Assembly (NCBI RefSeq): GCF_026210795.1
Contig: NC_089441.1
Coordinates: 4,774,001-4,838,000 of the forward strand
Source: Rhizophagus irregularis
Lineage: Eukaryota > Glomeromycota > Glomeromycetes > Glomerales > Glomeraceae
Length of the DNA stretch: 64,000 nt
Reading direction: 5' to 3'
Shown piece by piece: positions 11,507-22,559 of the stretch. The translations under genes were made by a program, and so were the position numbers. The number at the start of each line of letters is the position of its first letter. Position 1 is the first letter of the stretch. The notes under the pieces are model-generated. The model worked only from the letters and a program-made list of their open reading frames with translations, ran no database searches and was not told where the DNA came from.

Positions 11507-12815
11507 CAGATGGTGCCCAAAATTATCCGGCCACTTTTCAAATTTGAAAAACTTATATATGTTAAATATGATGAAAATAAAAATTTAAGTTTAAAATATT
11601 TATTATGCCTTCCTTTATTGAATTTTACAAAAATTTAATAATTGATTCTATTTCCATTTGCGGAAATAACTGCATCAACCCTCCGAGGCATACTTTTGAT
11701 TAGTTTTCTATAATATTCAGGAGGAATGTCATTCCACGCATCTGTAACATACTCCATAAGCACACTAATGCTGATGTGCGGGTGAACGACATCGAATCAT
11801 CATCTTCATTTCAGCCCAAATATTTTCTATAGGATTAATATCTGGTGACTAAGCTGGCCAGTCAAGAGTCACAATCCCAGCATTTTCACGTGCGGCCATT
11901 GCAACTCTTGAACGGTGTGGCGCAGCATTATCCTCCCCCGAAAGATTCCATTACCCTGTGGAAAATGTGTATGCAAGGTAGGTACAACAAAATCATTAAT
12001 AACTTGAGCATGCGTTTGGCCAGTAACTGAACCATTTAATGGAACAATTGGCCCAAGGCCGCTCCAGGAAAAACACCTCCAAAACATTTTGCTAGGACTG
12101 TGTTTCACAGTAACTGAAATACAATTAGGATTTAACTCCTCCCCAGGTTCACGCCATACCATCCCCTGCCGACCCTGTTGAAATTGAGTAAAGGTGTTTT
12201 CATCTGAAAATAGGACTCTTTTCCATTTTCTTTCAGTCCAATTTTCATGTTCATAAGCCCACTCAAGCCGAGCCTGACAATGTGCTTCTGTCATTGCAGG
12301 TTTACGACGAGGAACACAGGCTGTAAGTCCAACTTTCTTAAGGTTTCGGCGTATAGTATTACGAGAAATAGGTTGCTTTGTTTGGGCTGTCCAAGTGGTC
12401 GCAATTTTTTTTGAACAAAGTCGATGATTTTCATTGTTTTCTTTAATGAAGGACTTAAGTTTTTGTTGAGCTGGTGAGTTAAGAAGTGGTGGACGCCCAG
12501 TTTGTTTTTTTGGTGTTAAAGAGTGAGTTTTACGAAGGCGTTTAAGTATGTCATTAACTGTTGTTTTCCCACACCCCAGTTGTTTGGCAATTGTGCGACT
12601 TGAATGTCCACAATTGTGACCGTAAACAATTGCGCCACGAGTTTTTGGGGTAAGTGGTTTCATTTTTCCGGAAAGTTCCAGAAGAAATGTGGCGCAGAGG
12701 ATTGTTCATTGTAATTATAAATACAAAATTATTGTTTGTTTACATCATAATAACACGTGATGATCAGCATAATTTTGGCAAAATAAAGTGGCCGGATAAT
12801 TTTGGGCACCATCTG
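11507..12815 (-). mobile_element. Complete Tc1/mariner element with ~31-bp TIRs
   Basis: Perfect inverted termini start CAGATGGTGCCCAAAATTAT at both ends and extend about 31 bp. TA lies directly outside each end (11505-11506 and 12816-12817). Size is 1309 bp, typical for Tc1. It contains one transposase gene on the minus strand, which is broken. The intact termini suggest fairly recent insertion relative to neighbouring elements. Confidence 0.95.
11635..12663 (-). pseudogene. Tc1-type DD34E transposase, frameshifted
   Basis: The gene starts at ATG 12663. The N-terminus is a helix-turn-helix (RGAIVYGHNCGHSSRTIAKQ, residues ~9-28) followed by a second DNA-binding helical region (NRTP-like part near residue 60-110). 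The first catalytic Asp is in VLFSDENTF (~residue 150). The frame then slips near 11935. In the next frame EDNAAPH carries the second Asp, and NPIENIWAEMK carries the Glu exactly 34 residues later, with a TAG between them at about 11850. A second slip follows near 11795, and the C-terminal frame ends at TAA 11635-11637. All three catalytic residues survive, but the reading frame needs three repairs, so the element cannot mobilise itself. Confidence 0.92.
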
Positions 12816-13258
12816 TAAAAATAGAAAGAAACTATAGTAATATATGGACTAAAAGCAAGAGAAAATATTAGAATTATAGTAGTTTTAAATATATAAAATA
12901 CATAAAAATATAATTTTAAGTGTTCATATTTGTTAAAATAATGTAGTATATGACTTGAAATTCTCATATATATATGGTGCACATAGTCTAAAGCCACCAC
13001 TTTTATTATGTAATTTCAAATGAATAGAAAAAAAAATTTAATCAACATTTTTTTAAAAAACTTTCTGTAATATTGTAGTTTATTAAACAGTATACTTTTA
13101 TGTAACAGAGAGTTTTTTCAAATTGAATTACTGTAACATAAGATATATAAGTTTTAATTTTGATTATTTTACTATATTTTAAATAAATTTAGAGGAATTT
13201 GGCCAGTTTAATACTAATATAATGCAGGCCAAAATTTATAAACTGGTCTAAATTAAGA

Positions 13259-14066
13259 ATTAATTCGTGATCCGTCTCCAAACCAGTGAAATCTACTAAC
13301 ACATTTTGGAGAATTATTTTGCAAATTAATTTAGTGGGAAATTCAGATAAGAGCAATAAATATAGCACGCAGGAAATGTGAAATGAACTTACAAATTATT
13401 AGAGTAGAAGAACTGACATTCCAAAAGTATCAACTATTCAAAATTACTAGTGATACACCGCTCAATATAAGAAAAATATAGTACGATGAGTTAGACAACC
13501 TGTGTTTAATAGAAATAAATAATTTTAATACTTTTTTTTTGTTTTTTCTTGTTTATAACCTTTAAATAAATTATTTACCAGCATATAAATAATATTTTAA
13601 TAAAAAAATATCAATTTTGTGATTGTCCCACCTCTTGTATTGAATAATTATGGCATTTTTAAAGGCCGGAATCCAGCGTCGCTAAAGAAAAAAATTTTTT
13701 AACTAATCGTTGAATGTAAAAATTTTTGATGGATGCGATTACTTGCCTTTTAAGCAATTGGTTACACTATTTTTCAGCTGGGTTGTAATACAAATTTGGC
13801 TGGTTACTTTTTAGGCAATATCGCCAATTTGTATAACAACGTAGCCTTAAATGGCACATATATGTTGATCAAACTTGTGATATTAATATTTGACGATGCA
13901 AATTTATCATTTAATATACTCAGAACATTATTATATAACACCTAAAAAAAAAAAAATTCTGGGCAAATCAGCTCAAAAGCCATTTAAGGGATAATTAATT
14001 TGTAAAACCAGTTCCCCAAAATTTATTAGTAGTTTTTACTGGTTCGGAGACGGATTACGAATTAAT
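13259..14066. mobile_element. MITE-like element with ~70-bp diverged TIRs
   Basis: The left arm ATTAATTCGTGATCCGTCTC.. (13259-13330) and the right arm ending ..GAGACGGATTACGAATTAAT (about 13993-14066) are inverted copies at roughly 80% identity. The 808-bp unit has no transposase. I could not find a clean target duplication, so the exact ends may be off by a few bases. Confidence 0.7.
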
Positions 14067-14509
14067 ATAAAAATATTTTTGTTTAAAATAACTGAATGAG
14101 AATTATTTATCTATAAACTTTATTTTTTTTTTGAAACAAATTAAATATATATTTATTATTTTAATGAATATAGAAAAAATTTAATGGGTAATAATATGAA
14201 TTTATAAATCATTTTAGCTAGAATTAATATTAATTCTGGCTAAACAATTGGTATTCTATTCTACAAACCCACCTATATATATATATGATTATACTTGTGT
14301 CCAAAATTATTTTAGTATTACGGAAATATGTAATTACGTAATTCTGTAATTATTAAGTAATTCATTAGAAAAACTCCGTATTCTGTAATTAATTTCGGAC
14401 TCCGTAATTAATTTCGTATTACGAAAATATTTGGCCAGAATTAGCCTTAATTTTGGCCGATTTATATATAAAAACTTTAACAAATAATAACTCGGCACCC
14501 AGTGATCCG

Positions 14510-14895
14510 TTTTGAATGATCTTACTACCATTTGATTCGTCTCGATAAGACGATTCTAATGGTAATAAGATTATTTAAATCCAATTACTAGATCGCGCTC
14601 TGATACCAATAACGTTTAAATATTTATAGCGTAATAACTTTGCCAATTTCAATGCTAGAAAGATTATCATACCGCCATTAGAATCGTCTCGTCATGACGA
14701 ATCGAATGGTGGTAAATTCATTCAAATCTAATCACTAGATCGTGTTCCAACACCAAAATTCATTAAATATTTATAGTAATTTTACTCCATCAATATCGGT
14801 GCTGTAGAAATGAAACACATATCATTAGATTTGTTTCGATGAGACGAATCGAATGGTAGTAAGATCATCGAAATTAGATCACTAGATCCTGAGAT
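14510..14895. repeat. Three ~150-bp tandem copies of a hairpin motif
   Basis: Each copy holds a palindrome made of ATTCGTCTC../..GAGACGAATC flanked by ..ACCAT / ATGGTAGTAA, followed by CACTAGATC. Copies are centred near 14545, 14697 and 14840. The same hairpin recurs outside the tandem block at 56668-56700, 56834-56862 and 57887-57925. Confidence 0.7.
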
Positions 14896-15479
14896 ATTTG
14901 CAATTTCGCACTATTATGCAAATTTCAAAATTTCAGAATACGTAATTAATAATTTCAGATTTCGGATTTGCCAATTGAATTTTGGAAACAACTATATATA
15001 TGATAAGTAAATATTAACCAATAAAATTTGCTCATGTAATTTTATAAAAATTTGGCTAAAAAATAAAAAAGTGGTGACTTTAGACTGTGCGCACCATATA
15101 TATACATACCTGTCAAATTTGACGTTGCTTTAAAGTAAAATTTTAAACAAATAAATAAATTTCTCAATTTTTTTTTATTTTTTTTATTTTTGACATTTAA
15201 GAATTCATCATATGAATTTGTTGCTACAGCATAATAATCTGCAGTTTTTATAGCTCATGAAATTTAGCCAATTTTAGCATTTTTATAATAACTTCACCCT
15301 GAATTTATATAGTAATTTTCTGTCATTCGTAGGCAAATCAACTCTTAATGTTATTATACTATCTATAATTTGGTAAATATTCATTTAAATTAATATAATT
15401 CTTAGCACTTACTATATATGTTAAAAATTTGTATCTCAACTTTAAACATAAATATCTTTAAATTCAATGATCTAATCGG

Positions 15480-16217
15480 CAAACTTTTTTCGCTCATATA
15501 GACCAGATCAAGGGCTTTTCAAAGAGCCTAAATTTATAGAAAACGGATCAGTGAATCTTGATATATTTGCGTCTAAAGGTGGTAATACAAACTCTGATAT
15601 AAAATAATTATTTGAAAATATCTATTATGATACCATTTTTTATATGATATTTTTATTATACATTTATAAATATTTATAGTTACTAAGACTATATAAATTT
15701 TTATTTTACTTTATATTTTATTAAAATATACTTATTTTTTAATAATATATGTTAAAAATTCCATATATATGAAAAATAAATTTTTTATTAGTGAAATGGA
15801 TTTTTTCATATTTTTTTTACATTAAATAATTTAAGTTTTGAAATGTAAATTTTTGTTCAACTTATTATTTAGTCAAATGATCATTAATCAGATAATTTTT
15901 TAGTATTACAAAAACAATTTTGAGTAATGAAAATTGTAAAAATCAATTTAATAACTCTTTTTAATGCAGAGTAAATAAATCAGCTCACATGATCAGTAAA
16001 ACATATAAAAACAAAAATATAACATAATTATAGTTTATTTTTAATATAAAAGTTTATTATATACTAGTTAATATAAGTTAATCTTTAATTTATATTATTT
16101 AAATTTAGTAATACATTTCAATCTTTATTTAACTTTTAAGAAAAATTTAAGAATATTTATATAAAAATAAAATATAAGAAAAATAATACAATTAAAATAA
16201 AGGCAATTTCTATTTGT
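15480..16217. other. AT-rich spacer, nothing recognised
   Basis: Apart from CCAGATCAAGGGCTTTTC near 15505 this is homopolymeric AT DNA without coding or bounded repeat signal. Confidence 0.45.
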
Positions 16218-16452
16218 ACACAGGGTGTTTAAACACGGGTCATATTAGTAGATTAAAAACGGCATTCAAAACCTCCTTTAATGCCTTAAGTAAACTTGCA
16301 GAGCAGGTGAAAATACATATATTTATCTGTAATATAATAAGAATAAAAAGTAAAGGAGTATAATGTCAGTAGCATTCAATTTCAAATTAAAAAACAAAAA
16401 ATTAGTCTATTAAAAATTATATTTATATGACCTGTGTACAAACACCCCGTGT
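16218..16452. mobile_element. 235-bp MITE with ACACRGGGTGTTT termini
   Basis: The left end ACACAGGGTGTTTAAACACG and the right end, read on the other strand, ACACGGGGTGTTTGTACACA are inverted copies over about 30 bp, including ..GGTCATAT. No ORF is present. The target duplication is unclear. Confidence 0.75.
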
Positions 16453-16564
16453 AAACTTAGAAATTTTCTAAAATAAATAAAAAAAATAATATAAATAAAA
16501 AAAGGAGTTTGCTATTTATTGCCAGCAGCGATCATCGTGATTTTTTAAATTTGGCTAGAATTAA

Positions 16565-16920
16565 ATGATCGATATAGAAATTGCCTTTGGGCATAGCTAA
16601 AGCGGAGCTAATGTGGCTCAAAAAATTTTCCAGATTCCCCCGATGTGACACGTGCGGAAAAATATTTACCCATGGTGTCCAGCCGGCATAACGTTGAGCC
16701 GTGGCTGAGCTTGGAAGGTCCTTCGTGGGTGTGGCAAGTGCTGGCACGAGCCTCACCGTTATGAAGAACCGGCCCTGCCACGCCACAGTGACACTATTGT
16801 GACGAGCTTGGCCACTGTGGGTAAATATTTTCCCGCTATGTGCCATCGGGAGAATCCGGTACTTTTTTCACCATTTTTTGAGCATTTCTCCCCGCTTTGC
16901 CCCTAAACTTTAGCCGTCTT
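16565..16920. mobile_element. GC-rich MITE with ~100-bp imperfect TIRs
   Basis: GATTCCCCCGATGTGACACG..GGAAAAATATTTACCCA (16630-16672) is repeated inverted as ..TGGGTAAATATTTTCCCGC..CATCGGGAGAATCC (16817-16858). Outer words (GGCTCAAAAAATT, AAAGCGG) also pair. The element is strikingly GC-rich against its AT surroundings. The 104-codon frame on the minus strand crosses both arms and is not taken as a gene. The element appears to sit inside a repeat whose flanks (GGAGTTTGCTATTTAT at 16504, GGCCGGAATTATAAAATTTG at 17021) recur at 30555. Confidence 0.7.
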
Positions 16921-17849
16921 TGTTGGAATATTGTATAACTGATTTTCCTGATTTTTATGAGAAATAAAATTGCCTTTTTAGATTGTGTAATGTTACTTAA
17001 GTTTTCAAAAAAGGATATTTTGGCCGGAATTATAAAATTTGGCTGGAATTATTATAGGGGGTGTTGAATAAGAGGAATAAGGATGACAAATAGGATTTTT
17101 AATACTAAGTCCCTGGAATACATAGTAAAAATAGAAACAAGGAGGGTGTGACGCAGAATGACAAATTATACATTATTAAAAAGCACGTGATACTAGCGAT
17201 TCATAGCAATTTTAATTAAAAAATTACATAAATTTTATTTATTTTTATATACAAAACAAAATAAATTAAAAACCTATTATTATTTAAATTAAAATTGGTT
17301 AATATAATAAGTTTTCCTATAAGATATTTTAGATCACAGTAAAAAATTCAAATAAAATACTAAAAACTACTTTTTTTACTATTTATTTTCTAATTTAACA
17401 TCAGGAAAGTTTTTGGGGTGCAGAACTGCGGAGATCTGTGAAATTAGCAGATCTCCGCATTTTTTTGCACTTTTTTGACGCATTTTTGCGAAGTTCTGCA
17501 AATTTTGCAACTTCGCAGATAATTGAATATTTTTATCTATAAATCAGCAAAATTCTGCAATTTTGCAGATTTCTGCAGATTTATTAGAAAAATTCTGCGG
17601 TAATCTGCGATTTTGCAGATTTTTGCTTTTATTTTTCATTGAAATATCGGCAATTTTATCATTTTGATTAACTCTAATTAATTTAACACGATTGCCAGTT
17701 AGAGTAGAACCCCGAATAATACTAATATAACTCACAAATGATCGGCATGCATTTACTACGATATTAACTCTACACAACTTTTTTTTCATAGTAACACTAC
17801 ACAAATCCAAATCTTAGTTCAAAAAATTTTTGTTACTAATATAATTCGT

Positions 17850-18720
17850 TTCACATTTTTTCTATTAGTAAGATATTAATAAAATCATGCGAAACTCACC
17901 ATTTATTTGTTAAAATAGTGCGTTTCGCACTTTTTTCTATTAAAATATTAATAAAATAGTGCGAAACTCTCCATTTATTTGTTAAAATAGTGCGTTTCAC
18001 ACTTTTTTATATTAAAATATTAATAAAATGGTGCGAAACGCTCCATTTTTTTTATTAAAATAGTGCGTTTCGCACTTTTTTATATTAAAATATTAATAAA
18101 ATGGTGCGAAACGCTCCATTTTTTTGTTAAAATGGTGCGTTTCGCACTTTTTCTATTAAAATATTAATAAAATGGTGCAAAACTCTCCATTTTTTTGTTA
18201 AAATGGTGCATTTCGCACTTTTTCTATTAAAATATTAATAAAATGGTGCGAAACTCTCCATTTTTTTGTTAAAATGGTACGTTTCGCACTTTTTCTATTA
18301 AAATATTAATAAAATGGTGCGAAACTCTCCATTTTTTCGTTAAAATGGTGCGTTTCGCACTTTTTCTATTAAAATATTAATAAAATGGTGCAAAACTCTC
18401 CATTTTTTTGTTAAAATGATGCGTTTCGCACTTTTTCTATTAAAATATTAATAAAATGGTGCGAAACTCTCCATTTTTTTGTTAAAATGGTGCGTTTCGC
18501 ACTTTTTCTATTAAAATATTAATAAAATGGTGCGTTTGCACTTTTTTATATTAAAATATTAATTAAATGGTGCGAAACTCACCAATTATTTATTAAAATG
18601 GTGCGTTCCACACTTTTTTTTCTTAATAAAATGGTGCGAAATTCACCATTTTTTGTTAAAGTAGTGCATTTCACACTTTTTTCCTATTAAAAAATATTAA
18701 AATAATGCGAAATGCATTAC
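17850..18720. repeat. 71-bp satellite array with GTGCG/CGCAC palindromes
   Basis: About 12 units have a measured spacing of 71-72 bp (GTGC marks at 18063, 18135, 18206, 18277). Each unit contains GTGCGTTTCGCAC (hairpin) and a second GGTGCGAAACTC block separated by TATTAAAATATTAATAAAAT. Central units are the most alike and edge units diverge, as expected for unequal exchange. Confidence 0.92.
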
Positions 18721-18919
18721 TTTTTGTTACTATATATCGGGGTCCTGTTGGAGTATATTTGTCAGTTCGTATTATTACAGTAATCATTACCAATCGGATA
18801 TAAACCAGAAATCGATAAAGTTGATCAGACTAGTCAATTATGGTTTGTGTGCTGAATGATAATCTTTAGCTTTAAAAAAAGTTTTTTTAAAAAATTTATC
18901 TTTTCTAATATTTTTTTTA

Positions 18920-21100
18920 GGTATCAGCGAGACTCTTCGCTTTGGATTGGTAAGTTTTGAAAGTTTTTCTTTCAAAACTGTTTTTTTAAAAGATTTTTTT
19001 AATATTTTTTTTATTTATTTTTTTAGGTATCAGTGAGACTTTTCACGGTAAGTTTCAAAAGTTTCATTCTTTAAACTTTTGAAACTTTATTTTTTTAAAA
19101 AAAATTAATATTTTTTTTATTTATTTTTTTTAGGTATCGGCGCCCTTCACATAAGTTTCAAAAAGTTTCATTCTTAAAACTTTTAAAACTTTCGTTTTTT
19201 AAAAAAAATTAATATTTTTTTTTATTTCTTTTTTTGGTATCGGTGAAACCCTTTCACGTAAGTTTCGAAAGTTTCATTTTTTTGAAATTTCGTTTTTTTT
19301 AAAAAAAAATTAATATTTTTTTTTATTTCTTTTTTTTAGGTATCGGCGTTAAACCCTTCGCAAGTTTTGAAAGTTTCGTTTCGAAACTTCATTTTTTTTT
19401 AAAAAAATTTAATATTTTTTTTATTTTTTATTTTTTTTAGGTATTGGCGAGACCCTTCACTTTGCATCAGTAAGTTTCAAGAGTTTCATTCTTTTGAAAC
19501 TTTGATTTGTTTTTTAATTTTAATTTTTTTCTTTATTTGTAGGTATTGGTTGGGATCTTTGGAGTAGTAAGTTTTGAAAAATTTGTTCTTCTTTTTAAAA
19601 CTCTATTATTTTTTTTTAAAAATTTTTTTCTTTATTTGTAAATATCGGTTGGCAGGAACATTTGGATGGTAAGTTTTGAAAAGAATCATATTCTTTTCAA
19701 AACTTCAAATTTTATTTTTTTTAACTTTATTTCTATATTTTGTAGGTATCGGTTGGGATTTTTGGATAGGTGAGTTTCGAAAAGTTTCGTTCCTTCTTTT
19801 CGAAACTTATTTTTTTTCTTATCTTTATTTTTCTATTTTGTAGGTATCATCAGTTGGAAATTGGGATTTTTGAATAAGTGAGTTCGAAAAGTTTTGTTCG
19901 TTCTTTTCGAAACGTATTGGTTGAATAGGTTGTAATAACCGAAAATATAATGAAATAAAATAAGGATAAATAATTAGCCGATGGATAAATAATTAGCCGA
20001 TGGGTAAATAATTAGCCAATAAAATTATATTTATAGTTTAGTTTAGTGTAACGAGATAGTTAAATATGATAATAGATCTTTAAATTTTATTAGAAATATT
20101 AGAAATATTAGAAATATTTTTCTTAAAAATGTATAAATACAAGTGGATTTCGATAGGAAATTCGGCAGTTCAATTTTTGGAAAATAAAAATTTTATTTCG
20201 TCCTTATTAATAAACAAACACATTCTTTTAGCCTTTTTCTTATGAGTAAAAAGTGCCACATTAATTATTCTATTTTAATTAATGGTTTATTAAAAATATA
20301 GAGAAACTATCATAATTTAAAATTTCGGTAAGAAATAATGTTTTGTAATTTTTGTAACTAATTTTTATCTTAAAACCAAGCATAAATACTATACGAACTC
20401 AACACGTCGGTGGCAACATACGATATTTTATTTTAATATCCTATGGGCGGCGTGTCACAAGGTAAGTTTTGAAAAGTATCATTACTTTTCAAAACTTTAA
20501 TTTTTTTTTTAATTTTCTTTCTTTATTTTGTAGGTATCGGTTGAAACCTTTGGAAACGAAACCTGTGGTAAGTTTCGAAAAGTTACATTACTTTTCAAAA
20601 CTTCATTTTTTCTCGAAAAGTTTCATTACTTTTCGAAACTTTAATTTTTTTTTAATTTTTTCTCTTTATTTTGTAAGTATCGGTTGCAACCTTTGGAAAC
20701 GAAACCTGTAGTAAGTTTCAAAAAGTTACATTAACTTTTTGAAACTTCAATTTTTTTCAATTTTTTTTCTATATTTTGTTGGTATCAGTTGCGACCTTTG
20801 GATAGGTGAGTTTTGAAAAGTTTCATTTCTTTTTGAAACTTCAATTTTTTTTAATTTTTTTTCTAATGAAACTTTATTAAGGTATTCTCTTTTTGTAGGT
20901 CTATGGCTTTCTGGGTGTTTCCTGAATGGAACTTCGAAGGTATTCTTCGAAGTTCTTTAAATTTTTATTTTTTTTAATAAAAATTTTTTTTTTAACGAAA
21001 TTAATTTTTTTTCTTTTTTTGTAGCTTTGCAACTTTTTAGATGATATCTGAAGAGAATTTTGAAGGTATTCTTCAAAGTTCTTTAAATTTTGGATGAATA
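18920..21100 (+). repeat. Tandem array of intron/micro-exon-like units (type A)
   Basis: About 14 units of ~100 bp each read ..T-rich tract-TAG | GTATCGGYNNGANNCTTTGGAT-like 25-35 nt segment | GTAAGTTT. The first segment is 18921-18949 (29 nt), followed by an intron-like 18950-19026 (77 nt). Directly after each GTAAGT there is a hairpin of the type GTTTCGAAAAG..CTTTTCGAAAC. Every unit keeps the donor and the T-rich acceptor while the stem sequences vary with compensating changes. It is not known whether it is transcribed or spliced. Confidence 0.75.
19931..20459. mobile_element. Solo LTR (529 bp) with AGGT target duplication
   Basis: It starts TGTAATAACCG and ends GCGTGTCACA, so it has TG..CA ends. 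AGGT flanks it at 19927-19930 and 20460-20463. Removing it rejoins ..GGTTGAATAGGTAAGTTTTG, which is exactly the sequence expected of a type A array unit, an independent proof of the insertion point. A TATAAATAC box lies at about 20132. No internal retrotransposon region remains. Confidence 0.85.
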
Positions 21101-21683
21101 CTTTAGATATATGCGCTGTCAACGTCATTAAAATACATTTGAAAGATGATTATATTTTAATAAGTTGGCATATATTGGGTTTTTTTTTTCAATTTTTATA
21201 TTGTATTTTATTAATTTCAGTTAGTTATATTTGAAATTCTTTAACTTTATAAATTTATTTAGCTATATTCAATTTTGCAATTTTATTTGACAAATTTATT
21301 AGTAAATAAAAATACATAATAAAAAATACAATATATAATGACTGTGACGATTAGTAAATAATTTATTTTTTTGTGAATTATTGCAGAACTTCGTTCTTGA
21401 ATTTTTTCACAGAATTTTGTTCTTGAATTTCTTGCAGAACTTAGTTCTTGAAATTCTTCGCAGATTTAATTTTGAAGATTTTCGCAGAACTTTATTTTCT
21501 TGAAATTCTGCGCAGTTTTTGATGAATTTTTTTTTTCAAAGACTGCCGACAGGGTCGCAGATCTGCGCAAAAATGTCACCTGCAGATCTGCGCAGATCTG
21601 CACCCCAAAAAATTTCCCGATAAATGTAAATATAATAAACTAATAAAACTAAACAGTAATTAAAATAAAAACAAAAATTTATA

Positions 21684-22080
21684 TTATTGCTGTTTTCTAA
21701 TTACTGTGATCTAACATTATTTAATAAAAAAAAAAATTTTTGAGAAAATATGTGAAAATAAAAATTTTATTGCATTTTCAAATAAAGGAGGTTTGATTAT
21801 AAGCTAAAATTATAATTTTAAGAAAAAATTTTCAATTTTTAAATAAGTTTGCTTATAAATAACTTTTTAAAAAACGATTTGTTACACAAAATTTAAAAAG
21901 TTACTTATAAGTAAACTTATTTAAAAATTGAAAATTTTTTCTTAAAATTGTAATTTTCAGCTTATAATCATACCTCCTTTATTTGAAAATGCAATAAAAT
22001 TTTTATTTTCACATATTTTCTCAAAAAATTTTTTTTTTATTAAATAATGCTAGATCACAGTAATTAGAAAACAGCAATAA
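21684..22080. mobile_element. Near-perfect palindromic MITE (397 bp)
   Basis: Two ~190-bp arms are almost perfectly complementary around a short centre near 21885. Outer ends are TTATTGCTGTTTTCTAATTA and its complement, with the shared word CTGTGATCTA. The word TTAGATCACAGTAA also appears alone at 17328. No ORF is present. The RNA or single strand would fold into one long hairpin. Confidence 0.9.
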
Positions 22081-22559
22081 ATAAAATAAAAATAAAAATA
22101 AAAAAAATGAAATATAAAAAAATATAATTTTTGTTAATTTACAAATAGTTAAATTTTTATTTTAGACTTTTAGTCTTTTTTTATTCTTAAAGTTAGAGGT
22201 ATACTCTGGTAGAATCTGTTCAATCCGTCATCCATTTTTTGACTGAATCAAATGATCCAGATTAAAAATAAACAGATTTTAGAAAATCTGGATGGATCTG
22301 TTAGATAATACTGAATTCATCAGATGTTATACGGATGATCTGATTGACCAGATTGATCAGATAATCTGGTCAAATCCGGTATTTTTTTTTTGCTTTTTTT
22401 TTAAAAAAAAAAATATATATAAAATATAAAAATATAGAGCAGTCTTCCTTTCAGAATTCGGCTTAAACAGCTTAGGACGTTCCCTTTACTTCATTTTTCT
22501 AGGGAACACTTTTCTGGAACTGGATTTCAGCTTGAAGATAAGTTAGAGAAGGTCTTTTT

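Larger units (their letters stand above)
10964..15340. repeat. Nested long inverted repeats around a Tc1 insertion
   Basis: Two separate inverted pairs are arranged concentrically: 10964-11008 with 15298-15340 (shared core ACAGAAAATTACTATATAAA on the left strand), and 12976-13007 with 15062-15095 (GGTGC.CA.AGTCTAAAG.CACC). Their order is what a single element with long diverged terminal repeats would give, with the Tc1 element and some extra left-arm sequence inserted later. No transposase belonging to this outer element was seen. Confidence 0.45.
17401..21620. mobile_element. 4.2-kb TIR element filled with tandem arrays
   Basis: Left terminus TCAGGAAAGTTTTTGGGGTG and right terminus (opposite strand) TCGGGAAATTTTTTGGGGTG are inverted, and both continue into GCAGA..CTGCG.AGATCTG. 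Subterminal regions on both sides are dense in TCTGC/GCAGA words. Inside are a 71-bp satellite (17880-18720) and an intron-like array (18920-21100) interrupted by a solo LTR. No transposase and no convincing target duplication were found, so the superfamily is unassigned. A copy of its left subterminal region is at 30150-30345. Confidence 0.65.

Noticed and set aside
16532-16846. 104-codon minus-strand frame in GC-rich DNA
   Set aside because: It spans both inverted arms of a MITE and has no domain; the GC content alone keeps the frame open.
17850-18720. Possible CRISPR-like array (regular palindromic repeats)
   Set aside because: The whole 71-bp unit is repeated, with no unique spacers, and the genome is eukaryotic.
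20469-20711. 80-codon frame in the type A array
   Set aside because: It runs through several intron-like units and encodes only FITFQNFNFF-type repeats from the T-rich tracts.
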